64,000 bases of DNA from Cladopsammia gracilis. Lineage: Eukaryota > Cnidaria > Anthozoa > Scleractinia > Dendrophylliidae. The stretch covers positions 1 to 64,000 of the forward strand of contig JAJGOT010000437.1 of NCBI GenBank assembly GCA_022457155.1, read 5' to 3'. Under the pieces are notes generated by a model. It was not told the DNA's origin, did not search any database, and saw nothing but the letters and a program-made list of their open reading frames with translations. Position numbers and translations under genes: made by a program. Every line of letters begins with the position of its first letter. The stretch's first letter is position 1. Below, in pieces: positions 11,301 through 22,731 of the stretch.

Positions 11301-13386
11301 CATCAAACAGACAGACAACAACACGATCTCTAACCTCATTCCACTTTATTTGTTCCTGTCTTCGGCGATTTTCGCGAGCAGTCACCGAATGCTGCAGAAA
11401 ATCAGCAGTGTCGCCTACATCCTCCACATGACTGTCGTGCAGCTGAGGGCAATTCTGCAGCGGAGCCGCATCTATTGTGGCGGTCTAAGGACACTGAAAT
11501 ATCTTGCCTTCTCTATCCTCTTCTGTCAATAAACGTTGCTTTAAAAGATTCAGGCTTTAGACGCTTCGTGACCGGGAAAATATTAAACAATAAAGCGAAA
11601 AGCGAATCCAAAATATTAAAAACACCGAGAAAATTCGTCCGCCATTATGGTTTCAGTTTGGCCACATTCTATTCTGAACGATGATTGGTCTGAATAATAA
11701 TAATGGGAGCCATTGTCATGTGAGCTGGCACAGATGATCATTTAACCTGGGTGGAACCCGTAATTCTAAATTTAGAAGATATGGGTTTAACCCATTTAGA
11801 ATCCGAGATACGGGTGCACCCGTAATTCTAAATTTAGAAGATATGGGTTTAACCCATTTAGAATCCGAGATACGGGTGTAAACTATCACCTGTTTAACGT
11901 TTATGTTGTGTCGCCAAAAGAAAATTATCCACCTTATTGAAACTTTAGGAGCGTGGAGAACATAAACTTGTTATAAATAAACTTTTTTTTTGTTCCCAGG
12001 CAGCTTTTAAGGTGTCAATTGTATATATATTTTCCTTTTTTTTTTTTCGACTGTTTTGTACAAGTTTAAGAATCCTAGACCAGCCACTAATTTACAACTC
12101 TTTGCAAAACGTTGAACGCAGGTCCATGATGAAACTACTTCAGTTCAGTTCAGTTCAGTTCAGGAGGTAGCCAGAGACCTGGTACCATCAACCTTCCTTT
12201 CTGTCTCACTAAACTTTTCTTTACTCGTCTACAGGAATTCGTTCAGTGCATTATAGACACAGACCCTGCTGACTACACATCACCGGTCCCCGATATGCTC
12301 CACTTCATGCTCGCTTATGATTGGCAGCTCATGGTAATTATGAAGAGAGCAGGACTTTGCAAAGACATGCAGACCGATGAACTGAAGAAAATCATAATGG
12401 CTACAGGTATATTTTCAGGTTTTGCCCTGTCTTATGGAAAATTCACGATCCCGTTTCTTTCGTTGCGATGAGTGAAATGTCACTCGATCGCTGTCATCGC
12501 TCGCTAACTCGAAACCATTGTTGGTAATTACCCAGTGTACTACTTTATCCAGCTGTCTCGATTCACAAAATGGATGTATTTATTTACTACAAATAAACGC
12601 CGCTAATAACAAAACATAACGGATAATTAAAACTATTCTTACGTTGTTTCATATTCCCATGGACCTTAGAGCCCTTTGATTGTAGATAAGTAGGTGTCTT
12701 CTCTTGAAATTTCTTGAACTTAGTCTGAATTTCAATTTGCGAGCCTGTTGTTCCAATGTTATATTAAACAATATATAGGATGTTTTACTTGTTCTATGAG
12801 TGCTCTATGCATAGATATGCAGAGCAAAATACAAATACAAGGACGGAAAGTTGTGCTATATATATATATATATATATAGTGTTGTGACAGGTCTCTCAAA
12901 CAATGCTGTATGCCTTGTCGAAGACAGAGGATCACTCTAGTAAAGTGCGATCTTGTAGCTTGAAAAGGTTAATGTAGAATGAGTTGTAATTACCAAGCTT
13001 CCAACTCCATGTTTTGACTTGATTTTGCTTTATTGACCCTACGTTTCGGCCATCACGGCCTTCTTCAGGGGAGTTACAAGTGTGTTAAGGCTTGCGTAAA
13101 CCGTTGGCTATTCAAAACTATAACGTGACATGTATGGCGTCTATGATTGGTAGATAAACTAACAAAGTTATGCACTTTCTAGCGCGCGCATAACTTTGTT
13201 AGTTTATCTACCAATCATAGACGCCATACATGTCACGTTATAGTTTTGAATAGCCAACGTTTACGCAAGCCTTAACACACTTGTAACTCCCCTGAAGAAG
13301 GCCGTGATGGCCGAAACGTAGGGTCAATAAAGCAAAATCAAGTCAAAACATGGAGTTGGAAGCTTGATAATTACAACTCATTCTTC

Positions 13387-13474
<88 letters not shown>

Positions 13475-15102
13475 CAATTGCTTGTTAACCCTATTCGGCC
13501 TGGGCTTTTTTTGAGTTCCTGAGCCTGGGGGGGGGGGCACATTGTGCCCCCCCTTCGTAACTTCAAGAGCATTAAGGCTACGACAATGAAACATAGAGGG
13601 TACATAGTACGTCCGAAGCTGTCTCCTTTGCGGTCCGCACAATGGAATGATGACGTCATATGACGTAGTTATTAGGTAATTAGTTATACGGCCGCCATCT
13701 TGGATCCGCCATCTTGGATTTCCGAATTTTTTTAAAACGTCTTAAAAACCGTCCAAATTGACTCAAAATTAATCAAAACCAATAAATAAACGCTAAATGA
13801 CGTAAAAATATAAAAGTTACACCAATAAATATTGTTTTTCTTCATTCAAAGGTACAAATATGCAAATTTCAAAAAACATGGCTGTCAAAATCTTGTTGCC
13901 ATGGAAACATCAAGTCACGTGATCAAAAAATTGTCATACAAAATTGTTGCCAGATAAATTTTAGGAAAAGTCACAAAGTTTGATGGCGTTTGAATACATA
14001 TTAAAGAAGTTATGAACGTTCAAAGTTAGCGCGGGCACTTTGTGCCCCCCCCCCAGGCCGAATAGGGTTAAGAAAATGTAAAATTACTATCCGAGATGCA
14101 ATTTTGATGTCCATGGTTCTGATTTATTCTAGGCATAATGAAAAAAGAGAACTTGCCGAATGTTGGTAAGTAATTTACTGTTTTAAGAGCATATTCGTAT
14201 GGAACCTTCGAAGGATATGCCAGAATTGAACTGAACAATGAAAAGCAATTTATCTATTTTTATTCTTATAAATTGAGCACAGATACCAACCTTGCCTAAA
14301 AAAACCTTTAGATCGTGTAAATATTAACCAAACCAAGGTAAAAAGGAAATTTATAGATTTACTATGCTAGAAACTTTAATACACATATCTTCCATCCCTG
14401 AAGTATTAGAATTTAACAGAAATTAGTCAGAAAAGAAAATCTCATCTTCTTAGATAATTCGCTTTACGAGAAACTTTAGGAATACTAAGTACCAGCTGTT
14501 TTAGAATTCTGGGATCATTTGGGTAACCAATACGAGCCATGAATGGTTAAAACGTTGCTTCAGGAAACCACAGTAACGAACGCTGAGTACCCAAACGATC
14601 CCAGAAACCCAAGTGCCGAATTTTTGAATAACAACGCACCGAAAGTGACAAGCATGGTTGACATGTTGCCAATGGTGAATTTGATAAATATCATCTAATA
14701 AACGGCAATCAAATAAACCAAGACAGCAAGACCAATTCTCAGACATGTAGTACCTGCTGTAGAATCTTGGCCAGTTCCAGCTTTCCGTAGGGTATAAAAA
14801 ATAATATAATAATCATATTGATTTATTTTTTTCTGCCGACAGAGAAGGACAGCTACAAAACGTGTGTTGGAGATGCCGTGCGCAAATGCATAACACGAGA
14901 TGTGACCCTGGCTAAGATAGGGATGGAAAACAACCTTGGGACTTCGTTTTCAGATTATATTGGCTGTATTGAAGAGGCGGGTTCCAACTGTGACGCAACT
15001 ATGCTGGATCATTTTATTGCCATTCTGAAAGCGTTCCAGAAACACCTGGAGCAAAAAAGTGGGAAATTGGGAAAGATGGCTGAAAACATAGAGTACAATT
15101 AG
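8345..15102 (+). CDS. Secreted cysteine-rich protein, four exons (left copy)
   Basis: I do not recognise this family. The model is exon 1 8345-8530, exon 2 12235-12406, exon 3 14133-14165, exon 4 14843-15102, stop TAG. All introns are GT-AG and the phases join without a break (186+172+33+260 nt, 216 residues). The first 22 residues form a signal peptide (MFSTTVSVIVAV core, SGHA before the cut), so export is likely. The mature part is helix-prone with nine cysteines, including a CxC-x6-C group spanning exons 1-2 and two Cx7C pairs in exon 4. No membrane segment follows the signal. Intron 1 holds a 2.9-kb foldback element. Intron 2 holds a hairpin, a TA microsatellite and a piggyBac-like MITE. 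A pyrimidine-rich acceptor-like site just before the ATG (TTTATTTTAG near 8325) may end a 5' UTR intron. The right-arm copy differs at one residue (Thr here, Ile there, exon 1). No function should be assigned. Confidence 0.85.
8962..11878. mobile_element. 2.9-kb foldback element in intron 1, left arm only
   Basis: The element begins CACCCGTATCTCGGATTC and ends with its complement. The inverted arms are very long, about 900 bp on the left (8962 to about 9865) and about 790 bp on the right (about 11085-11878). The last 60 bp are tandemly doubled at the right end. It is flanked by TAAACTA at 8955-8961 and 11879-11885. The right arm has a single TGAACTA at this place (about 54050). The interior (9870-11080) has a GGACC-rich minisatellite (10220-10320), a C tract (about 10808-10826) and no recognisable transposase. 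It is a non-autonomous foldback-type DNA transposon; a 7-bp duplication does not point to one superfamily. Confidence 0.85.
12136..12164 (+). repeat. Short AGTTC pentanucleotide repeat
   Basis: About five units of AGTTC lie just upstream of exon 2. They are conserved as GAACT units at 53777-53798 in the right arm. Confidence 0.6.
12971..13388. mobile_element. Long hairpin element with hammerhead-like core, intron 2
   Basis: Two arms of about 195 bp (12971-13171 and 13187-13388) are near-perfect inverted copies around a GCGCGCG-rich centre. Each arm contains CTGAAGA, a GGCC-GTGAT-GGCC hairpin and GAAACG (13292-13317, and the complement near 13052-13077), followed by AATAAAGC. The layout resembles a hammerhead ribozyme core with one substituted position. 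It is absent from the right-arm intron. It is bounded on both sides by TA microsatellites (12859-12879 and 13389-13471). Confidence 0.7.
13389..13471. repeat. TA microsatellite
   Basis: About 41 uninterrupted TA units lie in intron 2 of the left gene. The corresponding region of the right arm has only about ten units (53056-53076). Confidence 0.95.
13499..14067. mobile_element. piggyBac-like MITE in intron 2, left arm only
   Basis: The element starts CCCTATTCGGCCTGGG and ends with its complement, between TTAA at 13495-13498 and TTAA at 14068-14071. TTAA duplication with CCC-starting ends is the signature of piggyBac elements. The right arm keeps a single TTAA here (CTTAACAAGC near 52600). 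The interior carries two tandem CATCTTGGAT/GCCGCCATCTTGG words (13690-13722; minus-strand AAGATGGCGGC, a YY1 consensus) and a full TGACGTCA cAMP-response palindrome. No coding content is present. Confidence 0.9.
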
Positions 15103-15235
15103 TGAAGCACTATGATAATCGTGTGTCTTTACATCAATCTGATATTAGTTAAAATAGTGGTTAAAGCAACATAAGTGACGGTGATCGCGCTCATTAAACT
15201 TGTGTTAAGTAAAATTGAGGAAAAGTTTAACTAAA

Positions 15236-15241
15236 AATAAA
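15236..15241 (+). promoter_or_regulatory. Polyadenylation signal AATAAA of left gene
   Basis: The canonical hexamer lies about 135 bases after the stop codon of the left secreted-protein gene and is conserved in the mirrored copy (51434-51439, reverse strand). Confidence 0.55.
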
Positions 15242-15407
15242 GTGACTCTCGAATTACACTTGTATTAAAGATTAAAGGGACACTGTCCCGTCTGGTATAT
15301 CGTCATTTCACGATTGTGGTCGGGAGCTTGCCTAAAGCTTGCTTTATTATCTTGAAATGGGAAGGAAAAGTCGCGAGAAGTGATGAAAGCAGTTACAGTT
15401 ATTTTCA

Positions 15408-16278
15408 AAGTATAGTTTAAAAAACGAGCAGTAGTGTATTATCACGTTTAAAAACTCGAGGCGAAGCCGAGAGTTCTTACACCTGATAATACATGTGCTG
15501 CGAGTTTTTTGAACGGCTTCAAAAACATTCTTTCAAAAGCGTGTCCCTTCGGAATTAAAGCAATTGCGCTTTTGTGCAAAGAGGAAATTAGCATACGAGA
15601 AAAACAAGTAGACTAGACTGATTAGCATACAACAAATGTGCCACGTCTTCGACGAAGTGACCATTGCTTTCCGGCTCCTGTTGAAAGTTTTAGGATTTTG
15701 TAGTTCTGAGGGAAAACATCTACTGAAAAATGCTGTACTAAAGTTGTCAGGTACGGTAGATAAAACGGCTGACAATTTTTTTTTTCAGAGTTAGAGGACG
15801 AGTAGAAAAAAGCAGCTTGCATCTGCGAACCAGTTGCTTACCTGGCAATTTACACGAGGGCGCTGGTGTCATTCAAATAACGGCTCACTTGTTAAACTGT
15901 TGGTTGATTTATTTTGTTGAGAAGATTCCAAATAGAATGGCGAAAGACCAGATTTCGTAAAACAGTACTGCACAAAAATATTTAAGTCACCATTTGTTGC
16001 ACTAAGAATCCTGAACACTACCCATATCAGTAATCTTTATATAAAGATTACGTGTGATCTTAATATTAATATCAGTCATTTTAAAATCATTCTCATTAAA
16101 AATTCAGCGATAATTGCATTGTTTGCCCATTCAGCCCCGAGCTCCCCTGTGACTGAAATCAAAGCCGCCACCAGGCTTTTCATAATGATCGTAGATTACC
16201 AGGTATAAAGGCTCATACACGTGATCGATTTGCGTCGTGTGATTGGCTGATATGCTCATGAATTATTAATGAGTTTTT
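15408..16278. repeat. Dispersed repeat family copy C, missing from right arm
   Basis: The right arm joins TTATTTTCAAA directly to TTGCAGTGAAG; here about 867 bases intervene. The segment resembles copies A and B block by block (GTTTAAAAAACGAGCAGTAG, GCGCTTTTGTGCAAAG, TATTAATGAGTTTTTGAA). Only two shared bases (AA) lie at the joint. Because family similarity seems to extend past both joints, a deletion in the right arm is at least as likely as an insertion here. Confidence 0.6.
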
Positions 16279-16339
16279 GAATTGCAGTGAAGCAATCGTT
16301 GACCCTTCAGAATCCCCTTTCAGTATTAGGGACAAATAC

Positions 16340-16431
16340 GTTCTCGTCCCCAGAGCCGCTTGGCCCTCTTAACCGCCGGAACCTGAGTACGAGAGCCAAG
16401 GGGCTCTGGGGACGCAGGATTTGATTGGCCA
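16340..16431 (+). repeat. Left terminal inverted repeat of the 8.3-kb element
   Basis: The repeat is about 95 percent identical to the reverse complement of 24527-24618. It contains its own hairpin: GTCCCCAGAGCC near 16346 pairs with GGCTCTGGGGAC near 16404. Confidence 0.88.
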
Positions 16432-16681
16432 GTTTCAAAACAATAAAATCTAAAACGGAAGTAAAAAATCTGGATTAGTTGCCGGGAGATCGAGTTGCAG
16501 AATTCGGTCAAGAAATCGCAAATGTATTAAACTTGCTTTTAAACTGTCAGAAGGTATTGGCTTGGGACGCTTATACTTGGGAATCACTATGATGATTTTC
16601 AACGACAAAGACTGCGTGTTTTAAATGCTAGATTTTGTTAATTAGAGCAAGAAGTTCGATCGAGGATTCAGCGTAGCCAAC

Positions 16682-16816
16682 ATGGCCTGGTCACGTCAAC
16701 AAAACTTCACCGTCCCACCAGGGATTATCAATTACAGCCAGTATCCGGAGAAACTATTTTGTGGATCAGAACATATCAGTGAATCGCCTGAGCATGCAGC
16801 AGTTCACGACGGGTAA
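16682..16816 (+). other. Exon-like open frame inside the 8.3-kb element
   Basis: An ATG at 16682 opens 44 codons with a balanced composition (starts MAWSRQQNFTVPPG) and ends GACGGGTAA. The GGTAAC could be a splice donor instead of a stop. I do not recognise it. It could be a first exon of a captured host gene or of the element's own gene. No partner exon can be joined with confidence. Confidence 0.25.
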
Positions 16817-17292
16817 CAAGCAGCTGCATGGCAGGTCTGGTTTACTAACTGTGGCATGTGCATTTATAAATATCAAAGGTACTGGATTATTTCTACCAAA
16901 ATCCACATTTCGTGATAAAATTTGTCACCCTTTTTGAATTCCAGTATATTACGTGTAGCTGTTCCTTTATAGGTATTAAATCTGGCTTCACGATTTCATT
17001 ACATCCTTTTATAGTCTGTATAAACGATTGTGTACTGCACTGCATTTTATCAGATTTGTCAGTTGGCTATTCCCCGAGCTAGGGTGACCGCTTAATAGAG
17101 GCTCCACTGAATATTTTTTAGATAACATTCCTTTAACCATCATGATCAGGGATGGACTGTCTTGTGACCCTTTAATTCCACTTTGCGAAGGTGAAATAAA
17201 CGTTATGATGGTTCACTTCACTTTTCTAAGTAATTTGTTGTTTTTATAACAGTGATCCATATATTGCAATTTTTTTTATTGTTTATTTTTTT

Positions 17293-20200
17293 TTGGAAAA
17301 TATAATTTGGGCAACTATCATAGCGGAGCTCTGCGGGCCGAAGGCCCGCGCGGAGCGCCATACTCATAGAACCCATGCCGTCATTTTTCATGGTCATGAC
17401 CAGCGGAATGTTTCACGGGCGCGTGTCCGTCCGCCGCCCTCCCCCGGCCCGCCGTTGGGCATTTTGAAACGAAAGCGAGGCTTTGATTTTCGCGCCTTCG
17501 CGCAGCTACATGGCGAATGTCACGTCAGCTCGGTAAACACGTTAGTTGGAGCTGTGTTTAGCGGAGAAAACTGAGAAAACCGTTTAAAAGTCGTTATTTC
17601 CCTGCATTTTCGCGGTTTGCTACTTAAGACAGGTTTCACAATTTCTCGAACAGTGGTCAAGACCGCATTTGAGGCTGTGTGACTCTGCAAATCAAGCGTT
17701 GTTGGAGGAATATAGAGCTAAGTGTTTTTTATATTACGGAATCCAGTACCACAGGAGCGGAGAAAACGGACACTAAAACTCTCGAACGTTATGAATATGA
17801 CGGCGAACAACCTTTGCCGGAGAGGAGAAACACTGGACATCGGACAAACAAACATAAGCAGAAAAGCAAGTAACGTCTAAATGTGATTTGCAAAAATTGT
17901 TTAGTTTAATAATAAGACTTAAGCTTAAGCTTAAGTTAAATGTGTTAATTTTACCAGAAGAATTTTCTCCAAGTTTTTGCATTCAGAGCTAAATTTACAA
18001 CTTTGAATATCCGTGGTTTTGGCAATGAAGCGAAACAACGCTCTGTTTTTGATTTTGCGAAAAATTCCCGTTCTGATTTTATTTGTTTACAAGAACCTTT
18101 AGCGACAAGACAAAATGCGATAAATTCTCTGACAGCTAAATGAAATGGCGCGGTAAAAGTTTCTGGTCGCCCGCTCTTGGTAAACAAGGCGGCGTTGCCA
18201 TTCTTGTCGCTGAAAATACTGATTTCAAATGTTTACAATGGAAAAAAGATTCTTCTGGTAGAATTGTTAGTGTTTTAACTGAACTCGACGACACGAAAAT
18301 TAATTTGGTTTTATACTTATGCACCCACGAATCCAAGTGAACGTACTTTTATGACACAATTCATGAATATTTTTTCCGAACTCTTTTAAAATTATTGCTG
18401 GCGATTTTAACTGCATTGAAAACGTTTCTGATAAGCTTGGAGGAAATCCTACAATTTCCATGGATTTGAAAGATCCGCACAGTGTTCTCTGGCGCAAAAA
18501 AACACGGCCGACTGAAAAATACAATGCACATGGTAATAATGCGGATAAAACTATCGGTACACGTTTGGATAATTTTTTTATTGCTCAGGACTTGTATGAT
18601 TCCTTTTTAAAATGTGAAATTTTGCCTTGTGTTTTTTCCGATCATGATTCTGTTGATTTAAGCCGCAATTTGCATAATGCATTTTCCCGTGGACCAGGAC
18701 TTTGGAGGCTAAATTTAGAATTTGATATTTGCGATATGATCTCAGAAATTATTAAGAAACATGCATTGTACTGGAAAGCATTTACTTCCATTCAAGCTTT
18801 GTAGGATTTTCTTAAAGAATCTATAAAATTAGTTGCTATAGATTTGGTCGAAGTAAACAACGCATATTAAGTTAAATCGCGATATTAAAAGGCCACGCAA
18901 CTATAAATTCTTTGATCGAAGCTAAACGGGCTCTTATTGAAGGAGATAGCTCAGCGAAAACTACCATAGAAACGCTTGAAAGAGAAATTCGGGCCATTAA
19001 TTTGTCCCAAATGAGAGGAAGCCAAATTCGTAGCAGAGTCAAATGGCTTGAAGAAGGTGAAAACTTACCAAATTCACGTGCTCAGAAAAATACTGTTCAA
19101 TCTATTTATAACTCCGCCGGTGTTGAAGTCTTTTCACAAGATTCCGGCCCATTTCGATTTTTTCCCTAATTTGTACTTGCAAGAACCTGTTAATTTAACA
19201 GTCGAAACCGAATTTTTGAACAAACTTGTAAACAGATTAAGTGAGAGCGAAATTTTATCCTGCGAAGGATTTTTATCTTTGGCTGAAATTACCCACGCAA
19301 TGCGTGGACTTTCTTCAGGGAAAACCCCCGGTTCAGACGGATTACCTCAACAATTTTTCGCTAAATTCTGGGATCTTTTAGGCCCTATTCTGTTCGAAAT
19401 TATAAATTTAGTTTGGAAAATAATTCTCTCAGTGATTCAATGCAAGGAAGCGTGACTAGATTACTTTACAAGAAAGATGATAAGAAAAACCTCAAACAAT
19501 GGTGACCCCGCCATTTCGCTACTCAATGTTGATTACAAAATTTGTTCAAAAGCTCTTACAAACAGACTTTCAAAATTGTTACCCTCGATTATTTCAAGAA
19601 GATCAAACTTGTTCCGTCCCAGGTAGGACGATTTTTGAGAATTTATTTCTCTTGCGTGACACTCTAAAATATTATATAAATATTACCAATGAAACTGGTA
19701 TCTTGCTGAATATTGATCAAGAGAAAGCCTTTGACAATTGACATGGTAGAAAAACATTGGAAAACTTTTTACCAATGTTTTAAGTCGTTTTGGATTTGGC
19801 CCTAATTTCCTGCGGTGGATTTCTACATTATACTGTCAAGCAAATATGAAAATTATAGTTAATGTGTTTTTGACCAAAGAAATTCCACTCGAGTGGGGGG
19901 TGAGGCAGGGAGATCCCCGGTCTCCACTTTTGTACATTTTATGCGCAGAAGTTTTGGCGACCAGTATAAGAAAGGATGATACTATTGAAGGTTTTCTCAT
20001 TCCAGAAGCCTGAGGAAAGCGTTTTAAAATTCGCCAATAAGCAGATGACTCCACATGTTTTGTAAAGGACATTTTTTTCTTTAGACAAATTGTTTACCTT
20101 TATACTTCACAAATACGAGACAGGTACAGGGACTAAATTAAACGTGGCAAAGAGTACAGAAGCCATGAGGTGCTCACGTCCGGACACTCCTTATGGCCTC

Positions 20201-20305
20201 CTTACCACGCCTTTCCAAGCTAGTAGATTAAAATTTGAACCTGTGAAAGGTTGTGGGGTGTTTTCACTACCACCCTATCGGCACTACTCATTAGTAGGTT
20301 TTTAG
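17293..20305 (+). pseudogene. Degenerate L1/Tx1-type LINE
   Basis: The order of remnants is a GC-rich 5' region (17320-17560), an APE-like endonuclease (about 17990-18720) and a reverse transcriptase (about 19150-20100). The endonuclease shows NIRGFGNE, ICLQEPL, GGVAILV, IAGDFNCIEN and the FSDHDSVDL end. The reverse transcriptase shows GKTPGSDGLPQQFF, LLNIDQEKAFDN and VRQGDPRSPLLY. Many frameshifts and stops break it. The tyrosine of the YADD catalytic motif is a stop codon (TAA at 20038-20040). It is 3' truncated, with no thumb or RNase H region recognised. It lies nested inside the 8.3-kb element. The clade call rests on these motifs only and could be another endonuclease-bearing LINE. Confidence 0.8.
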
Positions 20306-20452
20306 TTAATGTTAAGACTATTTTCTTTTTCATTAAGACCATACTTTATGGTATATGGGTTTTCGAAATAAAGCAACTTAAATTTTCACAATGGCACCGA
20401 GAACTCTTGGGACACTGAAGGGACAAAAGGAATAACATCACAACACAGTTGC

Positions 20453-20864
20453 AAATTGCCCCCGGGGGGGGGGGGGGGGGAGGGGGCTGGGACTCTGAGA
20501 CCCTTAACCTATACTAGACCATTTTAGCTGCATTTTGCAACCCTATGCTAGAATAAACACCGAAAAATCCTACCCTATCCTAGACCTTTTCTAGACTCAC
20601 TATTTTGCAGAAACTTGTTCACTATCACAGTCTAAGATACCAGGGGTCAGTAAAAATGTCGTACAGCACACCTTACCAATTTTTCCATTTGCCAGTAAAC
20701 CTCGTCTAGACTACTTTTGTGGAAAATGATACCCTATTCTAGACCAAAAATTTCGGATTACCATACCCTATCCCAGACTAAACTGCTTGAAAACCATACC
20801 CTTGACAGCGGCACATACCTATATAGCTCATATATGGGAGTACCCCCTCCCCCCGGGCAAATTG
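20453..20864. repeat. G-tract-bounded repeat with TACCCTATCCTAGAC words
   Basis: It begins CAAATTGCCCCCGGGG and ends CCCCCCGGGCAAATTG. The body repeats variants of ACCCTATYCTAGAC about six times and contains GCGGCACATACCTATATAG next to the right end. Related copies with the same architecture lie at 22790-23310, 46810-47225 and 47640-48060. It is non-coding. Confidence 0.6.
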
Positions 20865-20989
20865 ATTTCTCCCGAATGACCAAATAGAAATTTTCTGCCT
20901 TGTGGTGTCATCCGAATATTTGTGAAATACAACAGTCAAAGCTTGTGACTCTATAAATAATTTAGCTACTGGCAACTCATCATTCAATA

Positions 20990-21195
20990 CCAGAAATGAC
21001 TAAAGTAATCATGTGCAAACCAGAAAGGACTTTCAAGTGGACCAAACGACCGGAAATGAACTTTATAAATAATCCTTTATGGACTATAGACTTTCAAGTG
21101 ACTCATGTAAACCGGAACTGACCTTGTATTATTGTAACCGGAAATGACTAGATTTATAACGCAGGATGCTTTGTAACCGGAAATGACTAGCCTCT
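20990..21195 (+). repeat. Cluster of CCGGAAATGACT words
   Basis: Variants of ACCGGAAATGACT recur five or six times with irregular spacing. ACCGGAA matches the ETS-family binding core. It may simply be a degenerate tandem repeat. Confidence 0.5.
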
Positions 21196-21263
21196 CAGGA
21201 TAATATTCTAAACTTTAGGGATTTGTTATTGATGAATAAAACATTTTAAAAGGAAAAAAACAC

Positions 21264-21400
21264 TTTTGTTGTGTTTAGCGGAGAAAACGGTTTGCAAAAT
21301 CGTTTTCCCCTGCTTTTTTTCGCGGTTTGCTACTCAAGAGAGGTTTCACATTTCAGAAACAGTGAGCTTTTGTGGAATTTGTGCAGTCTAAATGCACTGT
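21264..21400 (+). repeat. Second copy of the LINE 5'-region block
   Basis: GTGTTTAGCGGAGAAAAC through GGTTTCACA repeats the block at 17555-17640 in the same orientation. This suggests a second, mostly lost LINE or a duplicated 5' end. Confidence 0.55.
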
Positions 21401-21918
21401 GCAGACGGTAGCGTAATAAGCTTACTGTTTTTGAGAATTGCTAAAATTGAAAAATAGCCTGGTCGTCAATCTTAATTCTAATTATTCTTGTGCTTCCGAC
21501 CTTTCACCTTGTTAAGCTTATCATCATCGTTTCTGTTCAGAGAGCTCCGCTGTTAGGCTAAGCCTATCTATATATATTATTCAATGGCTTCACACTAGGG
21601 CTTCCAAGTATATCCTAAGTTTCGTTGAAACCAAGTTTGAATGTGAAAGAGTCAATTGCACATACTTGAGCCCTTCTTTGTGATCATGGAAATGTGTCTG
21701 GGTATGTCTGGTAGTATGCAAAGAAAATCCATTGCAAGTACTCTTTTCTCAGTTTCCTTCCCTTTCCCTGCACATCTATTCCAGTAACTGACTGTTTGTA
21801 ACAGGCTAACAGAATGCTGATCAGGACATGTGGTGCAGCTATCTGCCAACTTGCTTTCTGCTACAGAAAATGTCTATGTGGACCATACATGTATGTGTTT
21901 TGGGGGAAATAGTTTAAA

Positions 21919-22230
21919 ACAGGGACGGATCCAGGAATTTCTGAAAGGGGGGGGGGGGGGGGGGGGGGGGTCTGGGTGCATGCCCCTCGGAAAAACGTTT
22001 CTGACTTTACCCTCTAAATCGCCACTTCCAACATTCCTGAGACTTGAAAAGCGTTTGTTAACTTGAAAAATTGACAAACCAGTCAATCGGTGGAAGTGAA
22101 ACAACTAGATATAAAACAATTTTATTCTATTATTTTTAAGAACCATATGGGAGACACAGGTCTGGTAGGAGAGGGGGGTGGATACAGACCCCCCCCCCCC
22201 CCCGACCCTCCCCCTGGATCCGCCACTGTA
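21919..22230. mobile_element. hAT-type MITE with G/C tracts
   Basis: The ends are CAGGGACGGATCCAGG and CCTGGATCCGCCACTG, the common CAG-GGCGGATCCAGG terminus. A G run of more than 20 lies at about 21948 and a C run at about 22189. A clean 8-bp target duplication is not visible. Confidence 0.65.
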
Positions 22231-22561
22231 AAATACCCTTGTTTGGTAATGAGGACAAGATAGTTGTTGGTGTACCAACTACTCTTGCTTTTTTCTTAGA
22301 ATAATAAAGCTCAGCTTTTTTTAAATGGCGCTTTAAGCATCCAGCACACTAAGTAGGGTACTTCCTCATTGACAAATTATCTGTGAAACTGCTAACACGG
22401 TAGTTCATGGATACCCTCCATGCCTGGCCAAAATTCAGGTGACGAGGCTTACTAATCTCATACTGGCACCAATAAAAGACATGCTTTACTAGGATGTCAT
22501 CTGAATTTAAATATGCAAGTTCACTCTGAAACATATGCCTCTTTAATTTTGTTTTAAAATC

Positions 22562-22717
22562 CAGGGGTGGATACAGTGGGGGGGGGGGGGGGGGGGGGTC
22601 CTTTAGACCTTCGGTTTTAACAGTTTTCTTTTTAATTGCAACAATGAAAAATTTTATTGACCTACGCAAATACCCGTAGCCCACCCCCATAAAAAAATCC
22701 TGGATCTGCCTCTGAAA
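22562..22717. mobile_element. Second hAT-type MITE, degraded
   Basis: CAGGGGTGGATACAG at the left and TCCTGGATCTGCCTCTG at the right are degraded versions of the ends seen at 21919-22230. A run of about 20 G lies just inside the left end. Confidence 0.55.
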
Positions 22718-22731
22718 TCATTATGACAGAG

